Shown: in pieces, positions 37,757 through 46,331 of the stretch | Layout of the letters: each line of letters opens with the position of its first letter | Numbering within the stretch: position 1 is the stretch's first letter | DNA from: Pseudomonas sp. MPC6 | GTDB lineage: Bacteria; Pseudomonadota; Gammaproteobacteria; Pseudomonadales; Pseudomonadaceae | Assembly (NCBI RefSeq): GCF_006094435.1 | Contig: NZ_CP034783.1 | Coordinates: forward strand, 1,391,001-1,455,000 | Reading direction: 5' to 3' | DNA length: 64,000 bases | Notes under the pieces: model-generated | What the model was told of the DNA's origin: nothing | The model's input: only the letters and a program-made list of their open reading frames with translations | The model's database searches: none | Made by a program: the position numbers and the translations under genes

Positions 37757-38182
37757 ATGAACGCGACACACGAGATCCAGACCCTGATCGACACCTATCG
37801 TCAGGCGGTCATCGCCAAGGACGTCGAGAAAATCATGGCCCTGTATGCCGAGGACATCGTCTCCTACGATGCCGTCAAGGCCCTGCAATTCCGGGGCAAG
37901 GCCGCCTACCGCGCGCATTGGCTGGAGTGCATGGAAATGTGCCAGGGCGCGCACACGTTTGACTTCGACCACACGAACATCGTGGCGGACGAGCATATCG
38001 CCTTCGCCCATTGGCTGGCCCATTGCGGTGGCACCAATGACAAGGGTGAAACACAGGCCTGCTGGATGCGAGTGACCGCCTGTTACCGGCGCGAGGCCGG
38101 ACAATGGCGCATCGTCCACGAACACTGGTCGGCCCCGTTCGACATGATGAGCGGCACCGCATTATTCAACCTGGAACCTTGA
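37757..38182 (+). CDS. SnoaL/NTF2-like (DUF4440-type) protein
   Basis: A 141-residue cone-fold protein of the SnoaL/ketosteroid-isomerase-like group. It opens with the helix IQTLIDTYRQAVIAKDVEKI and the typical IMALYAEDIVSYD strand; GQWRIVHEHWSAPFD is the conserved C-terminal strand pair. Start: ATG 37757 with GGAG eight bases upstream (the frame is open further up). Such small proteins often travel with ECF42 and ECF41 sigma genes. The reaction is unknown. Confidence 0.8.
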   Translation: MNATHEIQTLIDTYRQAVIAKDVEKIMALYAEDIVSYDAVKALQFRGKAAYRAHWLECMEMCQGAHTFDFDHTNIVADEHIAFAHWLAHCGGTNDKGETQACWMRVTACYRREAGQWRIVHEHWSAPFDMMSGTALFNLEP

Positions 38183-38281
38183 TCGTCGGGCGGTTGATCG
38201 GCAAACAACGCCAAACCGCCGATCTGCAGCCATAGTTGATCAGTTCGAGCAGGGCAGAGCCTCAAGAAACGGAGAGCGTCC

Positions 38282-38626
38282 ATGAAATACCTATGCCTGG
38301 TGTACAGCAACGAGCGCGAGTTGCATTCGCTGCCCGACAGCCCGAAAGACGCTGAATGCATGGCCTACGCCGAGTCGATCCAGGGCAGTGGCCGGATGCT
38401 CGCGGCCGAAGCGCTGGAGTCGGTGCAGACCGCGACCACCGTGCGCATGCGCAACGGGAAAATGTCGATCACCGACGGCCCGTTCGCTGAAACGAAGGAG
38501 CAGTTGGCCGGCTTCTACCTGATCGATGCCAAGGACCTCAATGAAGCTCTCCAGGTCGCCGGCAACATCCCGGCGGCCCGGGTGGGCTGTGTCGAGGTGC
38601 GCCCCGTTCGCCAGTTGAATCCCTGA
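38282..38626 (+). CDS. DGPF/YCII-domain protein
   Basis: A 114-residue YCII-related protein with the namesake DGPFAETKEQLAGFYLID near residue 63 and a start MKYLCLVYSNE. GGAGAGCG precedes the ATG. DGPF proteins are the characteristic partner of ECF42 sigma factors across bacteria; the protein may act on the sigma factor or be a downstream enzyme. It lies 100 bp after the SnoaL-like gene. Confidence 0.9.
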   Translation: MKYLCLVYSNERELHSLPDSPKDAECMAYAESIQGSGRMLAAEALESVQTATTVRMRNGKMSITDGPFAETKEQLAGFYLIDAKDLNEALQVAGNIPAARVGCVEVRPVRQLNP

Positions 38627-38652
38627 ACAACCCTCACACACAGGAGCACTGC

Positions 38653-38736
38653 ATGAGCCCGCAACCTTGCAACAAGCAGCCTGGCGGATTCGCGTCAGTG
38701 ACGTGGGTGCCGCAGGTCTGCCGGACTGATGCCTGA
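38653..38736 (+). CDS. Short ORF coupled to the sigma gene (27 codons)
   Basis: AGGAG seven bases before ATG 38653 opens MSPQPCNKQPGGFASVTWVP and so on to a TGA at 38734 that overlaps the sigma-factor ATG by eight bases. The ribosome-binding site is far better than that of the sigma gene itself, so it may serve to reinitiate translation there. It could equally be the stub of a lost gene. No homologue is recognised. Confidence 0.35.
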   Translation: MSPQPCNKQPGGFASVTWVPQVCRTDA

Positions 38737-39964
38737 CGTCGCGGTGACGGCTCGGGTCGAGCAGGTCTACCGTGAAGACTCGCGGCGGATTCTGGCGACC
38801 CTGATCCGCTTGCTCGGCGATTTCGATCTTGCCGAAGAGGCCCTGCACGAGGCGTTTTTCGTCGCGGTCGAGCGCTGGCAGCGTGACGGTGTGCCGGACA
38901 ATCCACGGGCCTGGCTGGTGTCTGCCGGGCGCTTCAAGGCCATTGATGTGTTGCGCCGGCGCGCGCGCTTCAACGCGTCCCGGCCGCTGTTGATCGCGCA
39001 ACTGGAGGCGCTGGAGCAGGCAGACTGGAGTGACGAAGACGTGGAAGACGACCGCCTGCGCCTGATCTTTACCTGCTGTCACCCGGCACTGGCGGCGGAC
39101 GCCCAGGTGCCGTTGACCCTGCGGGAAGTCTGCGACCTGACCACCGAAGAAATCGCCCGGGCCTTCCTCTCGGCACCGGCCACCATTGCCCAGCGCATCG
39201 TGCGGGCCAAAGCGAAAATCCGCGACGCGAAAATCCCCTATCAAGTGCCGACCCTCGCCGAGTTGCCCGAACGTCTGGACAGCGTGCTGCGGGTGATTTA
39301 CCTGGTATTCAACGAAGGGTACTCGACGTCCATCGGCGCCGAATTGACCCGAGAGGATTTGACCCGTGAAGCGATAAGGCTGGGCCGGTTGCTGGTCGAG
39401 TTGCTGCCGGAGCCGGAGGTGATGGGCCTGTTGGCGTTGATGCTGTTGCATGAGTCGCGGCGCCTGGCCCGGACCTCGGCCAGTGGCGAGTTGATTGTGC
39501 TGGATGAGCAGGACCGTTCGTTGTGGGATGCCCAGATGATTGCCGAAGGTTGTGCGCTGGTGGAACAGGCACTGACAACCCGGCGTTTCGGGCCTTATTG
39601 CCTGCAGGCGGCGATCGCGGCGGTGCATGCCGAAGCGCCGAGGGCGGGGGAGACGGACTGGCCGCAGATTGTCGGCCTGTATGACGTGCTGTTGCAGGCC
39701 ATGCCTTCACCGGTGATCGAGCTGAACCGGGCCGCGGCACTGGCCAAGCGGGATGGCCCGTTGGCGGGTTTGACCCTGGTTGAAGGGATTCTGCAGCGGG
39801 GGGAGCTGCTCGATTACCACTTGGCGCATTCGGCTCGAGCCGAATTCTGTCGGCAGTTGGGGCGGGTGGATGAAGCGCGGGCGGCGTATGAGCGGGCGCT
39901 TGAGTTGACGCAGCAGGTGCCGGAGCGGCGGTTTATCGAGGGGCGGCTCAAGGGGTTGGAGTGA
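38729..39964 (+). CDS. ECF42-type RNA polymerase sigma factor with C-terminal TPR-like domain
   Basis: A 411-residue ECF sigma factor. Region 2 is at about residues 12-80 (LATLIRLLGDFDLAEEALHE, NPRAWLVSAGRFKAIDVLRR). Region 4 is at about 120-175 (VPLTLREVCDLTTEEIARAF, APATIAQRIVRAKAKI). A long helical C-terminal domain (about 200-411, LDSVLRVIYLVFNEGYS to the end) is the DUF6596/TPR-like extension of group ECF42. No anti-sigma factor is adjacent, as is usual for this group, where the extension itself is thought to control activity. The DGPF gene lies immediately upstream. Confidence 0.92.
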   Translation: MPDVAVTARVEQVYREDSRRILATLIRLLGDFDLAEEALHEAFFVAVERWQRDGVPDNPRAWLVSAGRFKAIDVLRRRARFNASRPLLIAQLEALEQADWSDEDVEDDRLRLIFTCCHPALAADAQVPLTLREVCDLTTEEIARAFLSAPATIAQRIVRAKAKIRDAKIPYQVPTLAELPERLDSVLRVIYLVFNEGYSTSIGAELTREDLTREAIRLGRLLVELLPEPEVMGLLALMLLHESRRLARTSASGELIVLDEQDRSLWDAQMIAEGCALVEQALTTRRFGPYCLQAAIAAVHAEAPRAGETDWPQIVGLYDVLLQAMPSPVIELNRAAALAKRDGPLAGLTLVEGILQRGELLDYHLAHSARAEFCRQLGRVDEARAAYERALELTQQVPERRFIEGRLKGLE

Positions 39965-39979
39965 GGTGATCCCTCGGGC

Positions 39980-40066
39980 CTCTTCGCGGGCAAGCCTCGC
40001 TCCTACGGGGCCAGGTCAATCACAAGATGGGCTCGATCCTGTAGGAGCGAGGCTTGCCCGCGAATG
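39980..40066. repeat. REPIN
   Basis: Inverted arms at 39982-40010 and 40038-40064 of the GGAGCGAGGCTTGCCCGCG subtype, between the sigma gene and a convergent LysR gene. Confidence 0.85.
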
Positions 40067-40075
40067 GTCGCGCCG

Positions 40076-40930
40076 CTATTCCAGCATCTTGCCGATCAAC
40101 CAGCTCCCCGCCGGCCCCGGCGGATGCAACCGCGACCATAGCGCATCCACCGACACGGTCTTCGGCCAACCGCGCACCTGAATCTCCTGCAGCGACCCCG
40201 CGCCAAAGCGTTCCACCAACCACCGGGGCAACGGCGCCCAGCCGAACCCGCCCTGGGCCATTTCCAGCAGCATCAGGTAGCTCGGCGCCGACCAGACACG
40301 CCCCTTCGCCCGGCTTTCATAGGGATTGACGATGGTCGCCAGACGCAGTTCGCGATGCTGCTGCAGCACGTCCTGATCCACCTTTGCCATGGCCGCCAAC
40401 GGATGCGCGGGCGCGACGAACAGCGCGATTTCCGTGCGTTCGTCCACCGTCGAACTGGCCAGGTCCGGTGGGTAGCTGTCTTGCCGCTCGGCGAAGGCGA
40501 CATGGGCGCGACCGCTTTGCACCAGCGCCACCAGGTCATCGCATTCGGCAATCAGGCATTCCAGTTCCAGGTCCGGATAACGCTGTTCGAAGGTGCTCAG
40601 TGCCGCTTCGAACCGGTCGGACTGGTAGGTGTCGGACAGCGCCACCGTCAGTTTCGCCTCGATCCCCTGGGACAATTGGCTGGCAGTCATTTCCAGGCGG
40701 CTGGTGGCCGCCAGAATCGCCTCCGCCCGCTGCAATACCACATGCCCGGCCGGCGTCAGGCCGGGCTTGCGACTGCTGCGATCGAACAAGGTCAGGTTCA
40801 GGTCGATCTCCAGGCTGGCCACGGCCGCGCTGATGGTCGACTGACTGCGGCCAAGCTTGCGTGCCGCCGCGGAGAACGAGCCTTGGGTCGCCGCCTGGAC
40901 GAACGCCAGCAACACTTCGTGAGAGGCCAT
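40076..40930 (-). CDS. LysR-family regulator next to a PACE efflux gene
   Basis: A 284-residue LysR-type regulator. The N-terminal HTH covers about residues 3-60 (FSAAARKLGRSQSTISAAVA, LFDRSSRKPGLTPAG) and the effector domain follows. It is divergent from a PACE transporter gene across 87 bp. The same pairing is known for AceR and AceI in Acinetobacter, where AceR responds to biocides. A role as activator of the PACE gene is inference from that arrangement. Confidence 0.87.
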   Translation of the reverse strand: MASHEVLLAFVQAATQGSFSAAARKLGRSQSTISAAVASLEIDLNLTLFDRSSRKPGLTPAGHVVLQRAEAILAATSRLEMTASQLSQGIEAKLTVALSDTYQSDRFEAALSTFEQRYPDLELECLIAECDDLVALVQSGRAHVAFAERQDSYPPDLASSTVDERTEIALFVAPAHPLAAMAKVDQDVLQQHRELRLATIVNPYESRAKGRVWSAPSYLMLLEMAQGGFGWAPLPRWLVERFGAGSLQEIQVRGWPKTVSVDALWSRLHPPGPAGSWLIGKMLE

Positions 40931-41017
40931 GAACTATCGCTCTGATCGATGGTTATTGGTTATGAAGTATCGATGGGATGACGGACCATGGCAACACAGT
41001 CACTCAGGAGTCTGGTC

Positions 41018-41455
41018 ATGAACGCCAACAAATCCATTACAGAACGTATTTTCCAGGCCATTGGTTTTGAACTGCTGGCGGTGCTGATCTGTACCCCGTT
41101 GCTCGCCTGGGTCATGGACAAACCGATGCTGGAGATGGGGGTGGCGACCCTGGCTATCGCTGCCTTGGCCCTCGCCTGGAACGTGGTCTTCAACGGCTTG
41201 TTCGATCGCGCGCTCAAACGTCTCACCCTTGCGCGCAACGCCTGGGTGCGCGTCGTGCACGCATTGCTGTTTGAAGGCGGGCTGGTCGCCGTCGGCGTGC
41301 CGCTGATTGCCTGGTGGCTGAATGTCAGCCTGTGGCAAGCGTTCCTGCTGGACATCGGTGTGCTGCTGTTTTTCCTGCCGTATACCTATGTTTATCACTG
41401 GGCGTATGACGTGGTGCGTGAGCGTGTGGTCATGCGCACCTCTTGCGAGGGATAA
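41018..41455 (+). CDS. PACE-family multidrug efflux protein
   Basis: A 145-residue inner-membrane protein with four membrane helices arranged as two bacterial-transmembrane-pair (BTP) repeats. TERIFQAIGFELLAVLICTP is the first-helix signature and WNVVFNGLFDRALKR ends the second. RVVHALLFEGGLVAVGVPLI and YTYVYHWAYDVVRER repeat the pattern. AGGAG seven bases before ATG 41018 fixes the start; an in-frame ATG at 40988 is weaker. PACE proteins expel chlorhexidine and some cationic dyes using the proton gradient. Confidence 0.9.
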   Translation: MNANKSITERIFQAIGFELLAVLICTPLLAWVMDKPMLEMGVATLAIAALALAWNVVFNGLFDRALKRLTLARNAWVRVVHALLFEGGLVAVGVPLIAWWLNVSLWQAFLLDIGVLLFFLPYTYVYHWAYDVVRERVVMRTSCEG

Positions 41456-41460
41456 AAGCC

Positions 41461-41681
41461 AAGATCGCAGCCTGCGGCAGCTCCTACACCGATCAGGTAC
41501 AACCACTACAATTGCGGATGTACCCGATTCCTGTAGGCGCTGGCTTGCCAGCGAAGGCGGCCTCGAGCCATGCCGCGCCCATGAAGACGCCTTCGCCGGC
41601 AAGCCGGCTCCTACAGGTTTGGTGTTGACCACAAACCATTAGTACGCAGGTCAACAAAGAACTGCCGCAGGCTGCGATCTT
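41461..41681. repeat. Nested inverted repeats: outer pair around a REPIN
   Basis: The outer arms (41461-41480 and 41662-41681) are AAGATCGCAGCCTGCGGCAG and its exact complement, a separate common pseudomonad intergenic repeat. They enclose a REPIN at 41530-41617. The arrangement fills the gap between two convergent genes. Confidence 0.8.
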
Positions 41682-41699
41682 TTGATCCTGGCGGTCTGC

Positions 41700-42458
41700 T
41701 TACAAAAACATCCCCCCCGAAGCCTCGATCCGCTGCCCGTTGATCCACTGGCCACCCGGCGCCATCAATAACGCAATGGCCGCGCCGATGTCGTCCGGCT
41801 GGCCGACACGACCCAGCGCGGTATTGCTGGCGACCAGTGTGTTCACCTGCGCGTTATCGCGCACCGTACCGCCGCCGAAATCGGTTTCGATCGCGCCAGG
41901 TGCCAAGGTATTCACTGCAATGTTACGCGCACCCAGCTCCTTGGCCTGGTAGCGCGTCAGCACTTCCATGGCACCTTTCATGGCCGCGTAGGCGCCGTAA
42001 CCCGGCATGCTGAAGCGGGTCAGGCCGCTGGAAACGTTGAGAATGCGTCCACCGTCAGCCAGCAGCGGCAACAGCTTCTGCGTCAGAAAAAACGGCCCCT
42101 TCAGATGGATGTTCATCAGCAGATCGAACTGGGCGACGGTGGTGTCGACGAAGTTCGCATTCACGCCGATGCCTGCGTTGTTGATCAAAAAGTCGAACTG
42201 CTGACGATCGAAATGCTGTTGCAGGACATCGGCGACCTGAGTGGCGAATTCGACGAAGCCTTCACTCTGGCCAACGTCGAGTTGCAGCATCGCGGCGCGA
42301 CCGCCGAGACTTTCGATGTGCGTCACCAAGGCGTGCGCCTCTTCGGCGCGGCTGTTGAAAGTGCCGATGATGTCGACGCCCTGGGCGACCAGATGCAGCG
42401 CTGCGTTTTTGCCAAGGCCACGGCTGGCGCCGGTGATCAATGCGATTTTACGGTTCAT
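41700..42458 (-). CDS. Short-chain dehydrogenase/reductase
   Basis: A 252-residue classical SDR. TGASRGLGKNAALHL (residues 9-23) binds NAD(P), NNAGIG is the structural motif and the catalytic Ser and YAAMK lie in NVSSGLTRFSMPGYGAYAAM. PGAIETDF and the tail GQWINGQRIEASGGMFL are typical. GAGGAAG five bases before the ATG is strong. It is divergent from a LysR gene 120 bp away and probably controlled by it. The substrate is unknown. Confidence 0.9.
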   Translation of the reverse strand: MNRKIALITGASRGLGKNAALHLVAQGVDIIGTFNSRAEEAHALVTHIESLGGRAAMLQLDVGQSEGFVEFATQVADVLQQHFDRQQFDFLINNAGIGVNANFVDTTVAQFDLLMNIHLKGPFFLTQKLLPLLADGGRILNVSSGLTRFSMPGYGAYAAMKGAMEVLTRYQAKELGARNIAVNTLAPGAIETDFGGGTVRDNAQVNTLVASNTALGRVGQPDDIGAAIALLMAPGGQWINGQRIEASGGMFL

Positions 42459-42578
42459 GGGACTTCCTCAAGCGCGGTGAGTGATGGCGCGAAGGAAGTT
42501 TATTTATCCGCAGCACAGTGATAAACAGAGCTGAATCGGAATCACTGGTCGGTTAAACCGGACAATAGGGGGCGACCC

Positions 42579-43475
42579 ATGAACAAGCTGGAACTGCTGC
42601 GCACCTTTGTGCGTGTCAGCGAGATGTCGAGTTTTACCCTCGCCGGTGAAAGTCTGGGCTTGCCCCGGTCTACGGTCTCCGACCACGTCCAGGCCCTCGA
42701 AACGCTGCTGGGCACGCGCCTGCTGCAACGCACCACGCGCAAGGTCCAGGCAACCCAGGACGGCATCGTGTTGTACGAACGCAGCAAGGACTTGCTGTCG
42801 CACATGGACGAAATCGAGGGGCTGTTTCGCCAGGATGCGGCTGCGCTCACCGGGCGCATCCGCATCGACATGCCGAATATTCTGGCCCGTCGCGTCGTGA
42901 TGCCGCGCCTGCCCGAATTCATGGCGCAGCACCCCCATCTGGAGCTGGAAATCAGCAGCACCGACCGCCGGGTCGATTTGCTCGGTGAAGGTTTTGATTG
43001 TGTGGTGAGGGTCGGCGCGCAGCCGGATCAATCGGTGGTCGCCCGCCACTTGTGCGACTTTGTCATGGTCAACTGCGCCAGCCCGGCTTATCTGCAACGC
43101 TATGGTGTGCCTGAACGACTCGAAGACCTGGCGCACCATCGGCTGGTGCATTACGTCGGTGTCCTGGGTTCGCGCCCGGAAGGTTTTGTGTACGAGGTGG
43201 ACGGGCAGTCGCATCAAGTGCCGATGGCGGGCAGCGTCACGGTCAACAGCACCGATTGTTACGAGTCGGCGTGCCTGGGTGGTTTTGGTTTGATCCAGGC
43301 GCCGCGGGCGGGCATGACGCCGCACCTGCTCAGCGGTGAGCTGGTAGCGGTATTGCCGCAGTTCAACGCGCCGTCCCTGAGGGTTTCACTGCTGTATGCC
43401 CGGCAACGGCATTTGCCGTTGCGGGTCAGGGCGTTCATGGATTGGTTGGGGCAGGTGATCCTGCCAACCACCTGA
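42579..43475 (+). CDS. LysR-family regulator
   Basis: A 298-residue LysR regulator of the subgroup that often sits beside SDR or aldo-keto reductase genes. HTH: FTLAGESLGLPRSTVSDHVQ (about 19-38), LLQRTTRKVQATQDG. The effector domain contains DCVVRVGAQPDQSVVARHL. It is head to head with the SDR at 41700-42458, the likely target. A REPIN follows the stop. Confidence 0.88.
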   Translation: MNKLELLRTFVRVSEMSSFTLAGESLGLPRSTVSDHVQALETLLGTRLLQRTTRKVQATQDGIVLYERSKDLLSHMDEIEGLFRQDAAALTGRIRIDMPNILARRVVMPRLPEFMAQHPHLELEISSTDRRVDLLGEGFDCVVRVGAQPDQSVVARHLCDFVMVNCASPAYLQRYGVPERLEDLAHHRLVHYVGVLGSRPEGFVYEVDGQSHQVPMAGSVTVNSTDCYESACLGGFGLIQAPRAGMTPHLLSGELVAVLPQFNAPSLRVSLLYARQRHLPLRVRAFMDWLGQVILPTT

Positions 43476-43486
43476 GCACCACCTCC

Positions 43487-43585
43487 CCCCTGTAGGAGCT
43501 GGCTTGCCAGCGAAAGCGGTGGATCAGCCGACATATTTATTGCCTGAACGGACGCCTTCGCTGGCAAGCCAGCTCCTACAGGGGG
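43487..43585. repeat. REPIN
   Basis: Inverted arms at about 43487-43514 and 43556-43583 (CCCTGTAGGAGCTGGCTTGC and complement). The right arm abuts the end of the decayed phosphate-transporter gene. Confidence 0.85.
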
Positions 43586-43598
43586 TTATGTGGTGGTC

Positions 43599-43932
43599 AG
43601 ATAATTTGGGTGACGGTGGCGGAGCGTCGCCCACCGGGGCCTTGTACAGCGCGCGATTCTTGACGAAAACCCGCAAGGCAGCAGCAACAGCGCGGCGAAG
43701 CCGAAGCCGACCAGCGGCGACAGCAATAGCGCATAACCGATCTTGGTCGCCTGTGCCCAGTCCACGCCGCTGGTGCCGTCGTGGCCATGCATCAGGCTGT
43801 TGGCCGTGAACAACAATCCGATGGCCAGCACCGTGAAAAAATTACAATGGTCAGCAGGCCGGGTTTTTTGTCGAGCTGCGGTTTGGCGCTGCTGGTGGGC
43901 GCCCGGGCGGCGGTGAAGGCAGGAGTAGCCAT
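43599..43932 (-). pseudogene. Remnant of a second PHO4-family phosphate transporter
   Basis: From ATG 43932 the frame reads MATPAFTAARAPTSS and breaks in a run of A at about 43836-43842. One frame over it continues FFTVLAIGLLFTANSLMHGH and GVDWAQATKIGYALLLSPLV, which aligns with residues about 134-176 of the intact PitA in this window (ANALIND, GVNWQKAIDIG, VFSPMAGF). Everything equivalent to PitA residues 1-133 is missing between the two parts. A second frameshift near 43670-43680 separates ALLLL from VFVKNRALYKAP. The gene then ends at the REPIN. It has at least two frameshifts, one large internal deletion and a lost 3' half. Confidence 0.85.
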
Positions 43933-44036
43933 GGCGGACAATCCTGAGGAGGCGAGGAGTGTTTGTCATGACCATTGCTAAATATTACAGAGAGGCTGCG
44001 TTGGGTCAGGGTTTGGGCGTTTTGCGGGCTGTCTGA

Positions 44037-45059
44037 TTAATAATCCTGACGCTTGCGAAACGCCCAGCGCCCGGCGATCACCGTGAAGGTCGCGACCAAA
44101 GCCACCAGGATCCAGAACCCCTCAGGGTCACCGGAAAGCGGCACCCCACCGACATTCATGCCAAAAAACCCGGCAATGATGTTGATCGGCAGCGCCAGCA
44201 CTGTGACCACAGTCAGCGTAAACAAGGTGCGGTTGCTCTGTTCGTTGAGGTTGGCGGCGATTTCTTCCTGCAACAGCTTGATCCGCTCCCCCAGTGCCGT
44301 GAGGTCGTTGATGATCAGCGCAAACTCCTCGGTGGATTTGCGCAACTCCTTCACGTCCTCTTTCTGCAACCACTGGGGCGGGCGATTGAGCAACCGCAGC
44401 AGCGAGCCGGGTTCCAGCGCCAGCAGACGTTGCAGGCGCACCAGCACCCGGCGATTGGCGCCCAGCTCGGCCCGGTTGGTCGACAGTCGCGACGACAGCA
44501 ACTCATCCTCGACCTGGTCGACACTGAGGCTGGTCTTGCGCACGATCTGCGTCAGCACTTCGCCCTGATCGCGCAGCAAATGCACCAGCAGTTCCAGCGG
44601 CGAGCGGAAGCACTCGCCGGCCTTCACCGACGAGCGCAATTTATCCACCGAATGCAGCGGTTGCAGGCGCGCGCTGATGATCAGCCGGCTGCGGGCGCAG
44701 ACCCACAGCGTCGACACATCGGACGAGACCATGCTGCTGAGGTTGAAGACCACATCGTTGACCACCGCCAGCAACGCTGAATCGACGTGCTCGATGCGCG
44801 TCGAACGCGAGCCTTCATGCAGTGCCTCGAAAAACTCTTCGGGCAATTGCAGATGGTTTTTCATCCAGCGCTCGCACGCGGCATGGGCGAGGTTGAGGTG
44901 CAGCCAGAGAAATTCATCGCTGTCGTCCGGCTGTTGCAGGCACTGCAAAGCGCTGGCCGAATCGATTTCCCTGCCACGTTCGCCGGGGCGAAAACGGAAA
45001 CCGTACAGCAGACCGAACAGGTCCGGATCGCGGTGGCTTTGGTCGATGCTGTGGTTCAT
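44037..45059 (-). CDS. ZntB/CorA-family metal ion transporter
   Basis: A 340-residue member of the CorA superfamily. The long cytoplasmic N-terminal part is rich in charged helices; two membrane helices close the protein, joined by the signature loop FFGMNVGGVPL (GMN motif followed by the VGG seen in ZntB rather than the VP of CorA). I start at ATG 45059 (MNHSIDQSHRD); 13 more codons are open upstream. ZntB moves zinc with protons, but the sequence alone does not fix the ion. Confidence 0.88.
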   Translation of the reverse strand: MNHSIDQSHRDPDLFGLLYGFRFRPGERGREIDSASALQCLQQPDDSDEFLWLHLNLAHAACERWMKNHLQLPEEFFEALHEGSRSTRIEHVDSALLAVVNDVVFNLSSMVSSDVSTLWVCARSRLIISARLQPLHSVDKLRSSVKAGECFRSPLELLVHLLRDQGEVLTQIVRKTSLSVDQVEDELLSSRLSTNRAELGANRRVLVRLQRLLALEPGSLLRLLNRPPQWLQKEDVKELRKSTEEFALIINDLTALGERIKLLQEEIAANLNEQSNRTLFTLTVVTVLALPINIIAGFFGMNVGGVPLSGDPEGFWILVALVATFTVIAGRWAFRKRQDY

Positions 45060-45152
45060 GGAGGCTCGCTGTGAGGAGGCGCCTGTCGCGGGTTTCACAG
45101 GTTCACTTGAGCCGCATCATCGCAAGGCTGTTTGACGGTTTTGTGACGGTTC

Positions 45153-46331
45153 CTAGGGGCGAACGGGCAGGCTGAAGGTAAAGATCGTGCCCTGTTCCGC
45201 GTTGGAGACCACGTCCAGCGTGCCGCCATGGGACCTGGCGATTTCGCTGGCGATGTACAAGCCCAACCCGAGGCCGGCCTGCGGTGTATCGCCGGTCGGT
45301 CGCGAGTAGGGTTTGAACAGGTGCGGCAACGCCTCTTCGGCAATCTGTCCCTGATTTTTGACGCTCAGCACAAAGGTGGCTTGATCGCTTTGCGCGCTGA
45401 CCACGACCGCACCTGCACGATCGCCATGGGTGACCGCGTTGGCCACCAGATTGGAGGCCAGTTGCGCGACTCGCTCGCGATCGCACTGCACATCGCGCAA
45501 GTCGCCGATGGACGACAGGATACTGCGGTCGGGGTGCACGCTCTGGATTTCAGCAATCACATGGCGTAATGCCTCTTCCAGATCCGGGCACGGCTCGATG
45601 TTCACCGGGATGCCCTTGCCCATGGAGCCGCGGGTGAAATCCAGTACATCGTCGACCAGTCTGGTCGCGCGCCGGGCGCTGGTCAGTATGTGTCGCACCA
45701 GCTTGTCGCGGGCCGGGTCGGGAAACTTGCGCAGGAGCATTTCCGCGCCGGCGCTGATGGCAAACAAGGGGTTGCGCAAGTCATGCCCGAGCACGGCGAT
45801 GAATTGTTCGCGCAGTTCTCCGTTGGCTTGCTCCTGAATCAGCGCCGCTTCGGTCTTCTGCTGGTTTTCTTCGGATTCGATCTGCAGCGCCAGCATCCGT
45901 GCGAACGACTCCATGGTGCTCTGGATCGTGCTGGAGGTGAGCGGCGCCGGGTTGGGATCAAGGGCGCAGATGGTGCCGAAGAAACGCCCGTCAGTGCGAA
46001 ACACCGGTACCGCAATGTAGCTTTCGAATTGATACAGGCGCGGCGTGTGGTGGTCGCGGTAAAGCGGGTCGTCACTGGCCTTGTCGATCACCACGGCGTG
46101 GTGGGCCTGGCGTATTTCGTGGCACAGCGTGGTCGTGACCTCCAGTTCACCACCGACCTGCAGGCCGAAACCCAGTTGATCGAGCACAGCACAGGCGGTC
46201 CAGGAGTCTTCGGTGACGCGGGCCACTGCAGCAAAGCGCAGGCCGGTCATTTCGCGGATCACCTGAAGTATGGCGGGCACCGCGCTGATTCGACCGATGG
46301 TGGCGATGTCTGCTGCCGCTGTATGACCCAT
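45153..46331 (-). CDS. GAF-domain sensor histidine kinase
   Basis: A 392-residue soluble histidine kinase. A GAF domain covers about residues 20-160 (ILQVIREMTGLRFAAVARVT, YIAVPVFRTDGRFFGTICAL). HisKA has the phosphorylated H183 in FIAVLGHDLRNPLFAIS. The ATPase domain shows the N box LASNLVANAVTHGD and the G box GLGLGLYIASEIARSHGG. There is no membrane segment, so it senses a cytoplasmic cue. No response-regulator gene is next to it. Start ATG 46331 (MGHTAAADIATIG); the frame extends 41 codons upstream without coding character. Confidence 0.9.
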   Translation of the reverse strand: MGHTAAADIATIGRISAVPAILQVIREMTGLRFAAVARVTEDSWTACAVLDQLGFGLQVGGELEVTTTLCHEIRQAHHAVVIDKASDDPLYRDHHTPRLYQFESYIAVPVFRTDGRFFGTICALDPNPAPLTSSTIQSTMESFARMLALQIESEENQQKTEAALIQEQANGELREQFIAVLGHDLRNPLFAISAGAEMLLRKFPDPARDKLVRHILTSARRATRLVDDVLDFTRGSMGKGIPVNIEPCPDLEEALRHVIAEIQSVHPDRSILSSIGDLRDVQCDRERVAQLASNLVANAVTHGDRAGAVVVSAQSDQATFVLSVKNQGQIAEEALPHLFKPYSRPTGDTPQAGLGLGLYIASEIARSHGGTLDVVSNAEQGTIFTFSLPVRP

